The notes: a model not told the origin generated them from the sequence alone. Shown: positions 1 through 6,002, numbered from the stretch's first letter. The stretch is DNA of 6,002 bases from an uncultured Spirochaetaceae bacterium (GCA_902797925.1 CADBUT010000346.1:1-6002); one strand, 5' to 3'. Made by a program: numbers and translations.

Positions 1-2806
1 ATTCGCTCTGTACCGAAATAGTGCCTTCCATCATTTCGCAGAGCTGCTTTGTAATAGAAAGACCCAAACCTGTGCCGACGACATTGCGGTTGCGCTTTGT
101 GTCAACGCGCGCAAACAGCTCAAAAAGTTTTGAGAAATTTTCGTCTTTAATTCCAATACCGGAATCTTCTATGCGGAAGTTGAGCCGGATTGTTTTACCC
201 TGTGTCTCGCCTGTAACGTCAAGCCTTATGTAGCCTTCTCGTGTGTATTTAACGGCGTTGCCCAGAATATTGATGAGAATCTGTTTTACGCGGTTTTCGT
301 CGCCTATAAGCTTATGCGGCAATGACGGGTCAATGCGTACAAAAAAAGCAAGGCCTTTGCTTGAAGTCCGCATCTTTATCAGTGTCAATACGTCGTTAAT
401 CAGTGCGCCCAAATCATATTGAACCGGCACTAAGTCAAGGCGCCCTGATTCAATTTTTGAAATATCAAGAATGTCATTGATAATGCTTAAAAGGCTTCGT
501 GTCGCAGTGTTTATATCATGTGCATATTCTTTGATAAGCGGCGGCAGCTTTTCAAGCAGAATCAGTTCAGACATACCGAGAATTGCGTTCATCGGCGTTC
601 TTATTTCGTGGCTCATGTTGGCAAGAAAGTTAGATTTTGCCTTTGTTGCCTGAAGCGCTACTTCTTTTGCCTCAATCAAAGAATTCGAAGTTTCGTCCTG
701 AATGATTTGTGCCGCAAAAATACGCGCGAATGTGGCGAGAATAGCCTCTTCATCAGAGGTAAAGGCTTTTTCCTCGTGGCAGTTGTCGTAGCACATAAAG
801 CCCCAGAACTGGTCCTGGAAAACAAGCGGAATTACCAGTGCCGAAAGAATTTCAAGCGGGCGGTACAAAGTTTCAGAAGCTGTCATTGCTGAATAATTTC
901 CGTTTTTTATGCCTTCTGTAACAAGCTTTGTCTTCCATGCACGCAGGGTATTTGTCTTATCCTCATAAACTTTGGGAAGAGCCGGAGTATTGAGAAAAGC
1001 AATCCGCGGCGACTGCCACAATGCAATAAGACTGCACGAATCGTGTTCTTCGGAATTTGCTGCCCAGTGATTGCGCCATATATGTACACGGTCAATGTCG
1101 AGCTGCTCTCCGATTTTCTTCAACCCGCTTTTAAGTCTGTCAAAAAAACTGATTTGAGAAACAGCCGTCAGCTCTTTTGTTATTTCCGTTACAGTTGAAA
1201 GCAGAAAATCTCTTGCGCCAATCTTCCGGATACTTTCCTGCTGGAAAATATATGCAAGAATCATGTGTCCGCATGTGTTTACGATGTTTTCCTGGCTTGG
1301 TGAAAAATAGCGCTCTGTCCGGCAGTCGCTGACACCGATGTAGCCCCAATATTCGTTGCCGAGAACAATCTGAATTGTCAGCTGAGAGAGAACATGCTGT
1401 TCAAGAAGAGTTTCGTAGCCGCGCGGCCTGTCACGTGCAACTTTTACGTTTGTAAGCATCTGATCTGGACGCATGTGAAGCTCTACGTCTTCATGCGAGA
1501 GACGCTTTCTGTTTATAAGCCCCTGTGGATTTTCCGGAGCGTCTTTTGATTCCCAGTAATATTTTAATGTGAGCCAGCAGCCGTTTTCGCAGTCTTCGGT
1601 TTTTTGCCAGATTACAATTCGGTCTGCTTCAACAGATTCGCCTATAACGTGAAGTGCGTTTAAGATGCGCTCGTCGAAGTTTGTGCCGTTATTTATGGTC
1701 AGAACTCTTGTGACATCGTTGCTTGCCTCAACAAGCTTGTCGCGTTTCTGCTTGGCAAGCAGACCGTCGTGCTTCGTGATGTGGTCAAGAAACATGTAGG
1801 CACATGTGTTGAGAATGTTCTCTTCATTTTGGGTAAAAAGTCTTTCGCGGTGGCAGTCGTCAAAACCGATGAAGCCCCAGTATTTGTCGCCCAAAAAAAT
1901 CTGAACAACTAAAAGCGAAAGAATGTTGTCCTGCTGCTTGCCTTCCCAGCCGCGCGGCTTATCTGAAATTCTTGCGTTCAAAAAGCGCTGTTCCGGCTGT
2001 TTGCGCAGTGCAATTTCTTCTGCGCTCATGAACCAGCCCGAATGTTTTTTGCCCGGCCGGTATGGCGGCGCACCTGCAGCCTGCCATGAGAAAGACAGCT
2101 CTATAAAACAGCCGCCGCTTTCTTCTCTTACATTGCGGTAAACATAAGCCCTGTCTACGCCTACAGCTTCGCTTACAATGCGCAGGGCTTCATTCATGCG
2201 CTGCTCAAAATTGTCCTCGTCAGACGAGTTGAAAATATTGGTAACGTCGCTTGTGGTTTTTAAAAGCTTGTCTCTGTGAAGCCGCTGCAATTCCAGCGTT
2301 TCTTCACAGTTTTCAGCCTGTGCGTTCTGATTGAAATAGCTGCCTGTTAAAATGCGGAAAATCTCAGAAAGAATTGTGCTGTCGTCCTGTGACAGACTTT
2401 GAACTGTCCGGCCTTTCAAAAGCCCAAAGCCTATGAAATTCTGGTTCTGAATTATCGGAAAAATTGTGTCAGAAGCTGTCAAAGGCATTCTGTCAATTTC
2501 GCCGGAATAAATCTTGCTGAGCCTGTTTTTAAAAGTCAGGTCAAAATTAATCTGCTGGGCTGTGTCCTGCTTCTGAAGCTTTTTGTCTGCAACAGCCATG
2601 GCCCTGCACTGGCACCAGTAAGAATTGTCATCGTTTTTGTTTATAGACCATATTTCTGCGCTCTGTGCCTTTGCGGCAGCGGCTACAGAAAGCAGAGCCT
2701 TGTGAATTATGTTTAAGTCCTGCGCTTCACATGTTGAATTAACAAGATGTGTTATGTCTTTGAGAAGTTTTACAGGAGCGTCTATTGGCGTATGCTGTAC
2801 GGACAT
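1..2806 (-). CDS. Multi-GAF cytoplasmic sensor histidine kinase, 3' end cut off
   Basis: This reading frame is open for 935 codons and runs off the window's left edge. It encodes a sensor kinase that should autophosphorylate on histidine and pass the phosphate to a receiver domain. Four GAF-type sensor modules come first, at about residues 10-155, 190-345, 365-525 and 535-700. The last three carry the motif W-G-[FY]-[IM]-[GC]-x-[DS]-[DN]-C, starting at W310, W487 and W668. The HisKA H-box SHEIRTPMNAILG holds the phospho-acceptor His733. The HATPase follows with an N-box around N846/N850 (NAVKYT), G1 DSGIGI from D881 and G2 GTGLGLS from G911. I see no signal peptide or membrane segment, so it should sense a cytoplasmic signal. 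The start is well fixed: an in-frame TAA lies at 2825-2827, and AGAAGG at 2819-2824 precedes the ATG by a rather long 12 nt. A C-terminal receiver domain may follow outside the window. The ligand is unknown. Confidence 0.95.
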   Translation of the reverse strand, partial: MSVQHTPIDAPVKLLKDITHLVNSTCEAQDLNIIHKALLSVAAAAKAQSAEIWSINKNDDNSYWCQCRAMAVADKKLQKQDTAQQINFDLTFKNRLSKIYSGEIDRMPLTASDTIFPIIQNQNFIGFGLLKGRTVQSLSQDDSTILSEIFRILTGSYFNQNAQAENCEETLELQRLHRDKLLKTTSDVTNIFNSSDEDNFEQRMNEALRIVSEAVGVDRAYVYRNVREESGGCFIELSFSWQAAGAPPYRPGKKHSGWFMSAEEIALRKQPEQRFLNARISDKPRGWEGKQQDNILSLLVVQIFLGDKYWGFIGFDDCHRERLFTQNEENILNTCAYMFLDHITKHDGLLAKQKRDKLVEASNDVTRVLTINNGTNFDERILNALHVIGESVEADRIVIWQKTEDCENGCWLTLKYYWESKDAPENPQGLINRKRLSHEDVELHMRPDQMLTNVKVARDRPRGYETLLEQHVLSQLTIQIVLGNEYWGYIGVSDCRTERYFSPSQENIVNTCGHMILAYIFQQESIRKIGARDFLLSTVTEITKELTAVSQISFFDRLKSGLKKIGEQLDIDRVHIWRNHWAANSEEHDSCSLIALWQSPRIAFLNTPALPKVYEDKTNTLRAWKTKLVTEGIKNGNYSAMTASETLYRPLEILSALVIPLVFQDQFWGFMCYDNCHEEKAFTSDEEAILATFARIFAAQIIQDETSNSLIEAKEVALQATKAKSNFLANMSHEIRTPMNAILGMSELILLEKLPPLIKEYAHDINTATRSLLSIINDILDISKIESGRLDLVPVQYDLGALINDVLTLIKMRTSSKGLAFFVRIDPSLPHKLIGDENRVKQILINILGNAVKYTREGYIRLDVTGETQGKTIRLNFRIEDSGIGIKDENFSKLFELFARVDTKRNRNVVGTGLGLSITKQLCEMMEGTISVQSE

Positions 2807-2853
2807 TAACTTTTTTAACCTTCTTTAAATCAATTACTTTTTTAATGTTATGC

Positions 2854-2881
2854 TGTATAGTAAATGTCGGCGCATTTGCAA
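2854..2881 (-). promoter_or_regulatory. Possible sigma-70-type promoter of the histidine kinase gene
   Basis: Reading the minus strand, TTGCAA (2876-2881) and TATACA (2854-2859) are separated by 16 nt. Each matches its consensus hexamer at 4 of 6 positions. The -10 hexamer ends 47 bp upstream of the kinase ATG. TACTAT, slightly upstream, is an alternative -10. The match is modest and no second line of evidence supports it. Confidence 0.35.
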
Positions 2882-2888
2882 ATTTGCA
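2877..2888. promoter_or_regulatory. 12-bp perfect palindrome at the kinase -35 region, possible operator
   Basis: TGCAAATTTGCA is a perfect 12-bp palindrome overlapping the proposed -35 hexamer of the kinase promoter. A dimeric regulator bound here would block or modulate that promoter. The motif is AT-rich and short enough to occur by chance. I do not recognise it as the operator of a specific family. Confidence 0.3.
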
Positions 2889-2920
2889 GCACAATTCTAC
2901 TTAAAATTTCTAAAAGGAAA

Positions 2921-2946
2921 CCTCTAAAAACTTCAGTTTTTAGAGG
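2921..2946. repeat. Perfect hairpin 1 (11-bp stem, TTCA loop)
   Basis: CCTCTAAAAAC (2921-2931) pairs perfectly with GTTTTTAGAGG (2936-2946) around a 4-nt loop, TTCA. It is the first of three hairpins in a row. On the minus strand the stem is followed by TTTCCTTTT, which is T-rich, so it could end a leftward transcript. However, no gene is visible upstream of it on that strand. Its stem shares the arms TCTAAAAA and TTTTTAGA with hairpin 3, which suggests related repeat units. Confidence 0.7.
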
Positions 2947-2964
2947 TAACTTTGAAGATGCGAT

Positions 2965-2997
2965 GTTGTAAATCGCGCCATTACAGCGATTTACAAC
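2965..2997. repeat. Perfect hairpin 2 (12-bp stem, 9-nt loop)
   Basis: GTTGTAAATCGC (2965-2976) pairs with GCGATTTACAAC (2986-2997) without mismatch; the loop is GCCATTACA. Its stem sequence is unrelated to those of hairpins 1 and 3, which flank it 18 bp and 7 bp away. Neither strand has a T-run after the stem, so it does not look like an intrinsic terminator. Confidence 0.7.
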
Positions 2998-3002
2998 TCG
3001 GC

Positions 3003-3044
3003 GGCATATCTAAAAAGTCACGATAGTGAGTTTTTAGATATGTC
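3003..3044. repeat. Perfect hairpin 3 (12-bp core stem plus inner stem)
   Basis: CATATCTAAAAA (3005-3016) pairs with TTTTTAGATATG (3031-3042). The stem extends outward by a G-T and a G-C pair. Inside, past a G-G mismatch, TCAC (3018-3021) pairs with GTGA (3026-3029) around a GATA loop. The core TCTAAAAA/TTTTTAGA is the same as in hairpin 1, so the left arm of one could also pair with the right arm of the other. No T-run follows on either strand. Confidence 0.7.
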
Positions 3045-3080
3045 CAAAATCTTTAATTAACTATATCATGTATATCAAGT

Positions 3081-3108
3081 TTTGTCCTGTAAATATTAGT
3101 AGTATAAG
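3081..3108 (+). promoter_or_regulatory. Possible upstream promoter reading into the GC-rich patch
   Basis: TTTGTC (3081-3086), or TTGTCC one base later, is followed after 15-16 nt by TATAAG (3103-3108), a 5-of-6 match to the -10 consensus. Transcription would begin near 3115, just before the GC-rich structured segment that starts at about 3121. It could drive a small RNA or act as a second, more distant rex promoter. The -35 hexamer is weak. Confidence 0.25.
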
Positions 3109-3120
3109 AAAAATTGCTTA

Positions 3121-3182
3121 TGCTCACTGAGCGTTGGTTGGTGAGCGCAGCCGGACCAAGCCGAAGTGACTGTAACGCTGTA
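3121..3182. other. GC-rich segment with several inverted repeats, function unknown
   Basis: This stretch is clearly richer in G and C than the AT-rich DNA on both sides and has many self-complementary arms. GCTCAC (3122-3127) pairs with GTGAGC (3141-3146). AGCGTT (3130-3135) pairs with AACGCT (3174-3179). TTGGT (3134-3138) pairs with ACCAA (3155-3159). TCACT (3124-3128) pairs with AGTGA (3165-3169). Some of these pairings exclude each other, so alternative folds are possible. No plausible reading frame is seen. It could be a dispersed intergenic repeat, a small RNA or part of a long rex leader; I cannot decide which. Confidence 0.4.
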
Positions 3183-3207
3183 TATGACATTTATGCCTTT
3201 CAGATAA

Positions 3208-3225
3208 CTGTGAAAGATTTCACAG
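3208..3225. promoter_or_regulatory. Rex operator 1, upstream of the rex -35
   Basis: CTGTGAAAGATTTCACAG has perfect 8-bp half-sites, CTGTGAAA and TTTCACAG, around a 2-bp centre. It closely fits the known Rex consensus TTGTGAA-N4-TTCACAA. It ends 17 bp before the rex -35 hexamer, and the gene it precedes encodes Rex itself. Confidence 0.85.
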
Positions 3226-3242
3226 GAAAAATCAAAATTTTA

Positions 3243-3271
3243 TTGACTCTTTTTTTTGTCAATGATAGTAT
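3243..3271 (+). promoter_or_regulatory. Strong sigma-70-type promoter of rex
   Basis: TTGACT (3243-3248) and TAGTAT (3266-3271) are separated by the ideal 17 nt, each near consensus. Transcription should start around 3278, giving a leader of about 65 nt before rex. The spacer holds a run of eight T (3250-3257). A 6-bp inverted repeat, ATTGAC/GTCAAT (3242-3247 and 3258-3263), straddles the -35 and spacer. Rex operators lie on both sides. Confidence 0.75.
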
Positions 3272-3285
3272 GCCGCCATAAGGTG

Positions 3286-3303
3286 TTGTGAAAACCTTCA
3301 CAT
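3286..3303. promoter_or_regulatory. Rex operator 2, downstream of the rex transcription start
   Basis: TTGTGAAAACCTTCACAT matches the Rex consensus TTGTGAA-N4-TTCACAA at all but the last base. It lies about 8 bp after the predicted transcription start and 41 bp before the rex ATG, where a bound repressor would obstruct initiation or early elongation. Its centre is 78 bp from that of operator 1. Confidence 0.88.
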
Positions 3304-3343
3304 TGGTTTTGCGTTTATAGAAGCTCAGACTTGTGGTGGTGCG

Positions 3344-3970
3344 ATGGAACAGAAAATTTCAAAACCTGCAAGGGAACGTTTGATTCGGCTTGCCAGATTG
3401 CTGGAGCAGCTTGAAAAAGCTGGCAAGCAGACAGTTTCTTCCGCTGAAATTCAAAGTCGTACAGGCTGGACAAGTTTTACTATAAGGCGCGACATATCAA
3501 TGCTTGGCGTGCGTTGTGCGAATGCTGCTGGCTACAATGTGGCAATGCTTAAAGATACGATAGGCACTGTGCTTTCATTGGGAGCAGCTGAGAAGCGCTG
3601 CTGTATTGTGGGGCTTGGCAGATTAGGCGAAGCCCTCGCAGGTTTCACAGGCTTTGTTAATTCGTCTTTCGTTATTGCGGCCGGATTTGATTCAAGTATC
3701 AATAGAACGGAAACATTGAGAGCACCGTTTCCGCTTTATTCAACATCAAAACTTGAGCAGGTAATCGCAAACGAAAAGATTGAATATGCAATTCTGGCAG
3801 TTCCTGAATCAGCAGCCGAACAGATGGCTTTAAGGCTTTCTGCATGCGGCATAAAAGGAATAGTCAATTATACGGCGGCAATTCTTCATTTGCCGGAAAC
3901 GACCGCAGTTGAAAATCTGTCGGTCATAGATGCACTTCAGAATCTGTCGTGCAAGTCTTTAGAAAAGTAA
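3344..3970 (+). CDS. rex: Redox-sensing transcriptional repressor Rex
   Basis: Rex is a cytoplasmic dimeric repressor that binds DNA when NADH/NAD+ is low and leaves it when NADH rises; family targets are usually NADH-reoxidising and fermentation genes. At 208 residues the length is typical. A winged helix occupies about residues 1-70: the recognition stretch TSFTIRRDISMLG (43-55) corresponds to the usual RKDL segment, followed by GYNV (63-66). A Rossmann domain follows with the dinucleotide loop GLGRLG (90-95), GFDSS (114-118), AVPE (152-155) and GIKGIVNYTA (169-178). The C-terminal VIDALQNLS (194-202) resembles the helix used for domain-swapped dimers. The SD is weak (GTGGTGG at 3333-3339), and the GTG codons there are out of frame, so ATG 3344 is preferred. 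Two Rex operators flank its promoter, so it should repress itself. The HTH is somewhat divergent from the classic sequence. Confidence 0.95.
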   Translation: MEQKISKPARERLIRLARLLEQLEKAGKQTVSSAEIQSRTGWTSFTIRRDISMLGVRCANAAGYNVAMLKDTIGTVLSLGAAEKRCCIVGLGRLGEALAGFTGFVNSSFVIAAGFDSSINRTETLRAPFPLYSTSKLEQVIANEKIEYAILAVPESAAEQMALRLSACGIKGIVNYTAAILHLPETTAVENLSVIDALQNLSCKSLEK

Positions 3971-3987
3971 ACGATCTGGTTTTCCAG

Positions 3988-4015
3988 TTCAAATACAACA
4001 ACAAGAAGATAGAAT
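3988..4015 (+). promoter_or_regulatory. Possible internal promoter for serC-serA
   Basis: TAGAAT (4010-4015) matches the -10 consensus at 5 of 6 positions. It is preceded, after a 16-nt spacer, by TTCAAA (3988-3993), a 4-of-6 match to -35. If real, it would let serC-serA be transcribed independently of rex. No Rex-like site lies near it. The surrounding 90-bp gap also has three small hairpins: CTGG/CCAG at 3976-3987, GAAGAT/ATCTTC at 4005-4019 and ACCGC/GCGGT at 4028-4046. None has a T-run after it. Confidence 0.3.
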
Positions 4016-4060
4016 CTTCGGAAAAGCACCGCTTCAGCTATGCGGTTATAGGAGTCTAAA

Positions 4061-5182
4061 ATGGCAAGAGTTTTCAATTTCAGTGCTGGTCCTTCAGCAT
4101 TACCGGAAGAAGTTTTGAAAGAATGTGCAGCAGAAATGCTTGATTGCAACGGAACAGGTCAGAGTGTAATGGAAATGAGCCACCGCTCAAAGGCTTTTGA
4201 ACCGATTATTCAGGACGCAGAAGCAATGGTACGCAAGCTGATGAACGTTCCTGCAAACTATAAGATTTTGTTCCTTCAGGGCGGTGCATCTACACAGTTT
4301 GCAATGATTCCGCTTAACCTCGGAATTAAGACTGGCAAGGCTGCTTACATCAAGACAGGCGTTTGGGCAAAGAAAGCAGAAGCAGAAGCCAAGAAGCTCG
4401 GCATTGAAGTTACAACACTTGCTTCAAGCGAAGACAAGAACTTTACATATATTCCGCGTGTTGAAAAAGTAACAGGCGACTATGACTATGTTCATATCAC
4501 TTTCAACAACACGATTATGGGAACACATTACGAGTACATTCCTGATACAGGCAATATCCCGTTGGTTGCAGATATTTCTTCTTGCATTTTGAGCGAACCG
4601 CTTGATGTTTCAAAGTTCGGCCTGCTTTATGCTGGTGCTCAGAAGAACCTCGCCCCGGCCGGCGTTACTCTTGTAATCATCCGCGAAGACCTGATTACAG
4701 ACACACCTCGCCCGGGCACACCGACAATGCTTACATATAAGACACACGCAGACGAAGGCTCAATGTTCAATACACCGCCTTGCTACACAATCTACGTTCT
4801 CGGCAAGGTTATGCACTGGATTGAAAAGAACGGCGGCGCAGAAGGCATGGCAAAGCGCAACTACGAGAAAGCAAACCTGCTTTATGACTATCTCGACAAG
4901 TCAGATTTCTATCATGCAACAGCTGAAAAGGGCAGCCGCTCAATTATGAACGTGCCTTTCCTTACAAAGTATTCAACTGGCGCAAAAGACGATGCAAGCG
5001 TTGCCAAAGAAAAGGAAATCAACGATGCCTTTGTTAAGGGCGCAACAGCAGCAGGTCTTGTAAACTTGAAAGGCCACCGTCTTGTTGGCGGTATGCGCGC
5101 TTCAATTTATAACGCCATGACACTTGACGGCGTAAAAGCACTTATCAAATACATGGATAAGTTCGCCGCAGAAAACAAATAA
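4061..5182 (+). CDS. serC: Phosphoserine aminotransferase SerC
   Basis: SerC is a PLP-dependent cytoplasmic enzyme that converts 3-phosphohydroxypyruvate plus glutamate to O-phosphoserine and 2-oxoglutarate, step two of serine synthesis. Members can also act in vitamin B6 synthesis. The protein is 373 residues, slightly longer than the usual ~360. The N-terminal NFSAGPSALP (6-15) is the family signature. MSHRSKAF (39-46) includes the substrate-binding H41/R42. GGAST (74-78) binds the PLP phosphate, and W102 stacks on the cofactor. D171 in VADISSCIL contacts the PLP ring nitrogen. K195 in AGAQKNLAPAG is the Schiff-base lysine. GGMRASIYNA near the C-terminus completes the active site. No key residue is missing. 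AGGAGT at 4050-4055 gives an ideal ribosome binding site. The gene follows rex by 90 bp and precedes serA by 13 bp. Confidence 0.97.
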   Translation: MARVFNFSAGPSALPEEVLKECAAEMLDCNGTGQSVMEMSHRSKAFEPIIQDAEAMVRKLMNVPANYKILFLQGGASTQFAMIPLNLGIKTGKAAYIKTGVWAKKAEAEAKKLGIEVTTLASSEDKNFTYIPRVEKVTGDYDYVHITFNNTIMGTHYEYIPDTGNIPLVADISSCILSEPLDVSKFGLLYAGAQKNLAPAGVTLVIIREDLITDTPRPGTPTMLTYKTHADEGSMFNTPPCYTIYVLGKVMHWIEKNGGAEGMAKRNYEKANLLYDYLDKSDFYHATAEKGSRSIMNVPFLTKYSTGAKDDASVAKEKEINDAFVKGATAAGLVNLKGHRLVGGMRASIYNAMTLDGVKALIKYMDKFAAENK

Positions 5183-5195
5183 CTGGAGTAATACG

Positions 5196-6002
5196 ATGTT
5201 TAAGATTCAGACTTTAAATAAGATTTCAGTTGCCGGGTTGGAAAAATTTCCGCGTGAAGAATATGAAGTAGCTTCAGAAATCAACAACCCGGATGCAATT
5301 CTTCTTCGCTCTGCCGACATGCACTCAATGGAATTGCCTGCAACAGTTAAGGCTGTTGCACGCGCCGGTGCAGGCACAAACAATATTCCGATTCCGGCTA
5401 TGACAGAGAAAGGCGTAGTTGTTTTCAATACGCCTGGTGCAAACGCAAACGCCGTAAAAGAGCTTGTAATCGCCGCATTGCTTTTCTCTAGCCGCCCTGT
5501 ACACAAGGCCGCAGCTTGGGCAAAGACACTCATCGACAAAGGTGATGAAATCCCTGAACTTGCAGAAAAAGGCAAGAGCCAGTTTGTAGGCCCGGAGATT
5601 AAGGGCAAGACTCTCGGCGTAATCGGTTTGGGCGCAATCGGCGCAATGGTTGCGAATGCCGCAATTGAACTTGGCATGAACGTAATCGGCTACGACCCGT
5701 TCCTTTCAGTTGATGCCGCTTGGAGCTTGAGCCGCGCCGTTCACAAGGCAGAAAGCCTTGATTCTCTGCTTTCAAAATCAGATTACATCACAATTCATAT
5801 TCCGCAGACAAACGACACAAAGGGCTATATCGGTGCTGACCGCCTTGCAATCATGAAGAAAGGCGTGCGCATTTTGAACTTTGCGCGCGGCGGTCTTGTG
5901 GTAAACAAAGACATTCTTGCTGCAATTGAAGCCGGAAAAGTTGCATGCTACGCCTGTGACTTTGCTGATGAAGAGTTGCTGAAAAACGACAAGGTTATCT
6001 GC
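5196..6002 (+). CDS. serA: D-3-phosphoglycerate dehydrogenase SerA, 3' end cut off
   Basis: SerA oxidises 3-phosphoglycerate to 3-phosphohydroxypyruvate with NAD+, the committed step of serine synthesis, and supplies the substrate of SerC. The window holds the first 269 residues. RSADM (R38) and ARAGAGTNNI (55-64) form the substrate-binding side. NTPGANANAVKE (78-89) is characteristic of the subgroup. The NAD-binding loop is GLGAIG (144-149), followed by GYDPFLSVDAAW. Catalytic Arg231 sits in NFARGG, and the catalytic acid is probably Glu259 or Glu260 in DFADEE. The catalytic His motif would lie just past the edge. The start skips the longer N-terminus of E. coli SerA. This fits the short-form SerA (about 390 residues, usually with a C-terminal ACT domain), though the C-terminus is not visible. 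TGGAG at 5184-5188 lies 7 nt before ATG 5196, and the 13-bp gap makes it an operon partner of serC. Confidence 0.95.
   Translation, partial: MFKIQTLNKISVAGLEKFPREEYEVASEINNPDAILLRSADMHSMELPATVKAVARAGAGTNNIPIPAMTEKGVVVFNTPGANANAVKELVIAALLFSSRPVHKAAAWAKTLIDKGDEIPELAEKGKSQFVGPEIKGKTLGVIGLGAIGAMVANAAIELGMNVIGYDPFLSVDAAWSLSRAVHKAESLDSLLSKSDYITIHIPQTNDTKGYIGADRLAIMKKGVRILNFARGGLVVNKDILAAIEAGKVACYACDFADEELLKNDKVIC

Noticed and set aside
518..892. 124-codon plus-strand frame within the kinase region
   Set aside because: The opposite strand encodes the conserved GAF4 and HisKA domains. This frame is cysteine- and arginine-rich antisense translation.
2958..3026. 22-codon plus-strand frame starting ATG 2958, with GAGGT 11 nt upstream
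   Set aside because: It runs through hairpin 2 and half of hairpin 3, has no recognisable composition or motif, and is explained by the inverted repeats.
2921..3044. The three hairpins as ordinary rho-independent terminators
   Set aside because: Both flanking genes read away from this region, hairpins 2 and 3 lack a T-run on either strand, and only hairpin 1 has a T-rich tail, on the minus strand, with no gene feeding into it.
3976..4046. Terminator between rex and serC
   Set aside because: The hairpins there have only 4-6 bp stems and no following T-run, so they do not support transcription ending before serC.
3937..4149. 70-codon minus-strand frame across the rex-serC gap
   Set aside because: It overlaps the ends of two confident genes, has no ribosome binding site I can support, and its translation resembles no known family.
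5207..5677. 156-codon open frame on the minus strand
   Set aside because: It lies wholly opposite serA, whose catalytic and NAD-binding motifs are intact. The frame is a by-product of serA codon use.

Overview
The window looks like chromosomal DNA from a low-to-mid GC bacterium. My best guess is a spirochaete of the Treponema type. This rests on the gene mix (a very large multi-GAF histidine kinase, rex next to serC-serA, a short-form SerA), the style of the proteins and the AT-rich, hairpin-laden intergenic DNA. It is recognition rather than proof, and a clostridial relative cannot be excluded from the sequence alone.

Layout. Positions 1-2806 (minus strand) hold most of a cytoplasmic sensor histidine kinase with four tandem GAF-type modules, a HisKA domain and an HATPase domain; its C-terminus lies outside the window. 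Positions 2807-3343 form a 537-bp divergent intergenic region. It contains a possible kinase promoter with an overlapping palindrome, three consecutive perfect hairpins, a GC-rich structured patch behind a possible promoter, and a strong rex promoter bracketed by two Rex operators. Positions 3344-3970 (plus) encode the redox repressor Rex. Positions 4061-5182 encode phosphoserine aminotransferase (SerC). Positions 5196-6002 encode the first 269 residues of D-3-phosphoglycerate dehydrogenase (SerA), cut by the window edge.

How the genes fit together. SerA (NAD-dependent) and SerC catalyse the first two steps of the phosphorylated serine pathway, and their genes are 13 bp apart with good ribosome binding sites, so they form an operon. 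Rex senses the NADH/NAD+ ratio and lies 90 bp upstream in the same direction with no convincing terminator between. Its promoter sits between two near-perfect Rex operators, so rex is almost certainly autoregulated. If transcription reads through, serine synthesis (which makes one NADH per serine) would come under redox control. This rex-serC-serA arrangement is the most interesting biology here. The cluster of hairpins and the GC-rich patch in the divergent region are the least explained DNA. I see no CRISPR array, tRNA, rRNA, insertion sequence or defence system.
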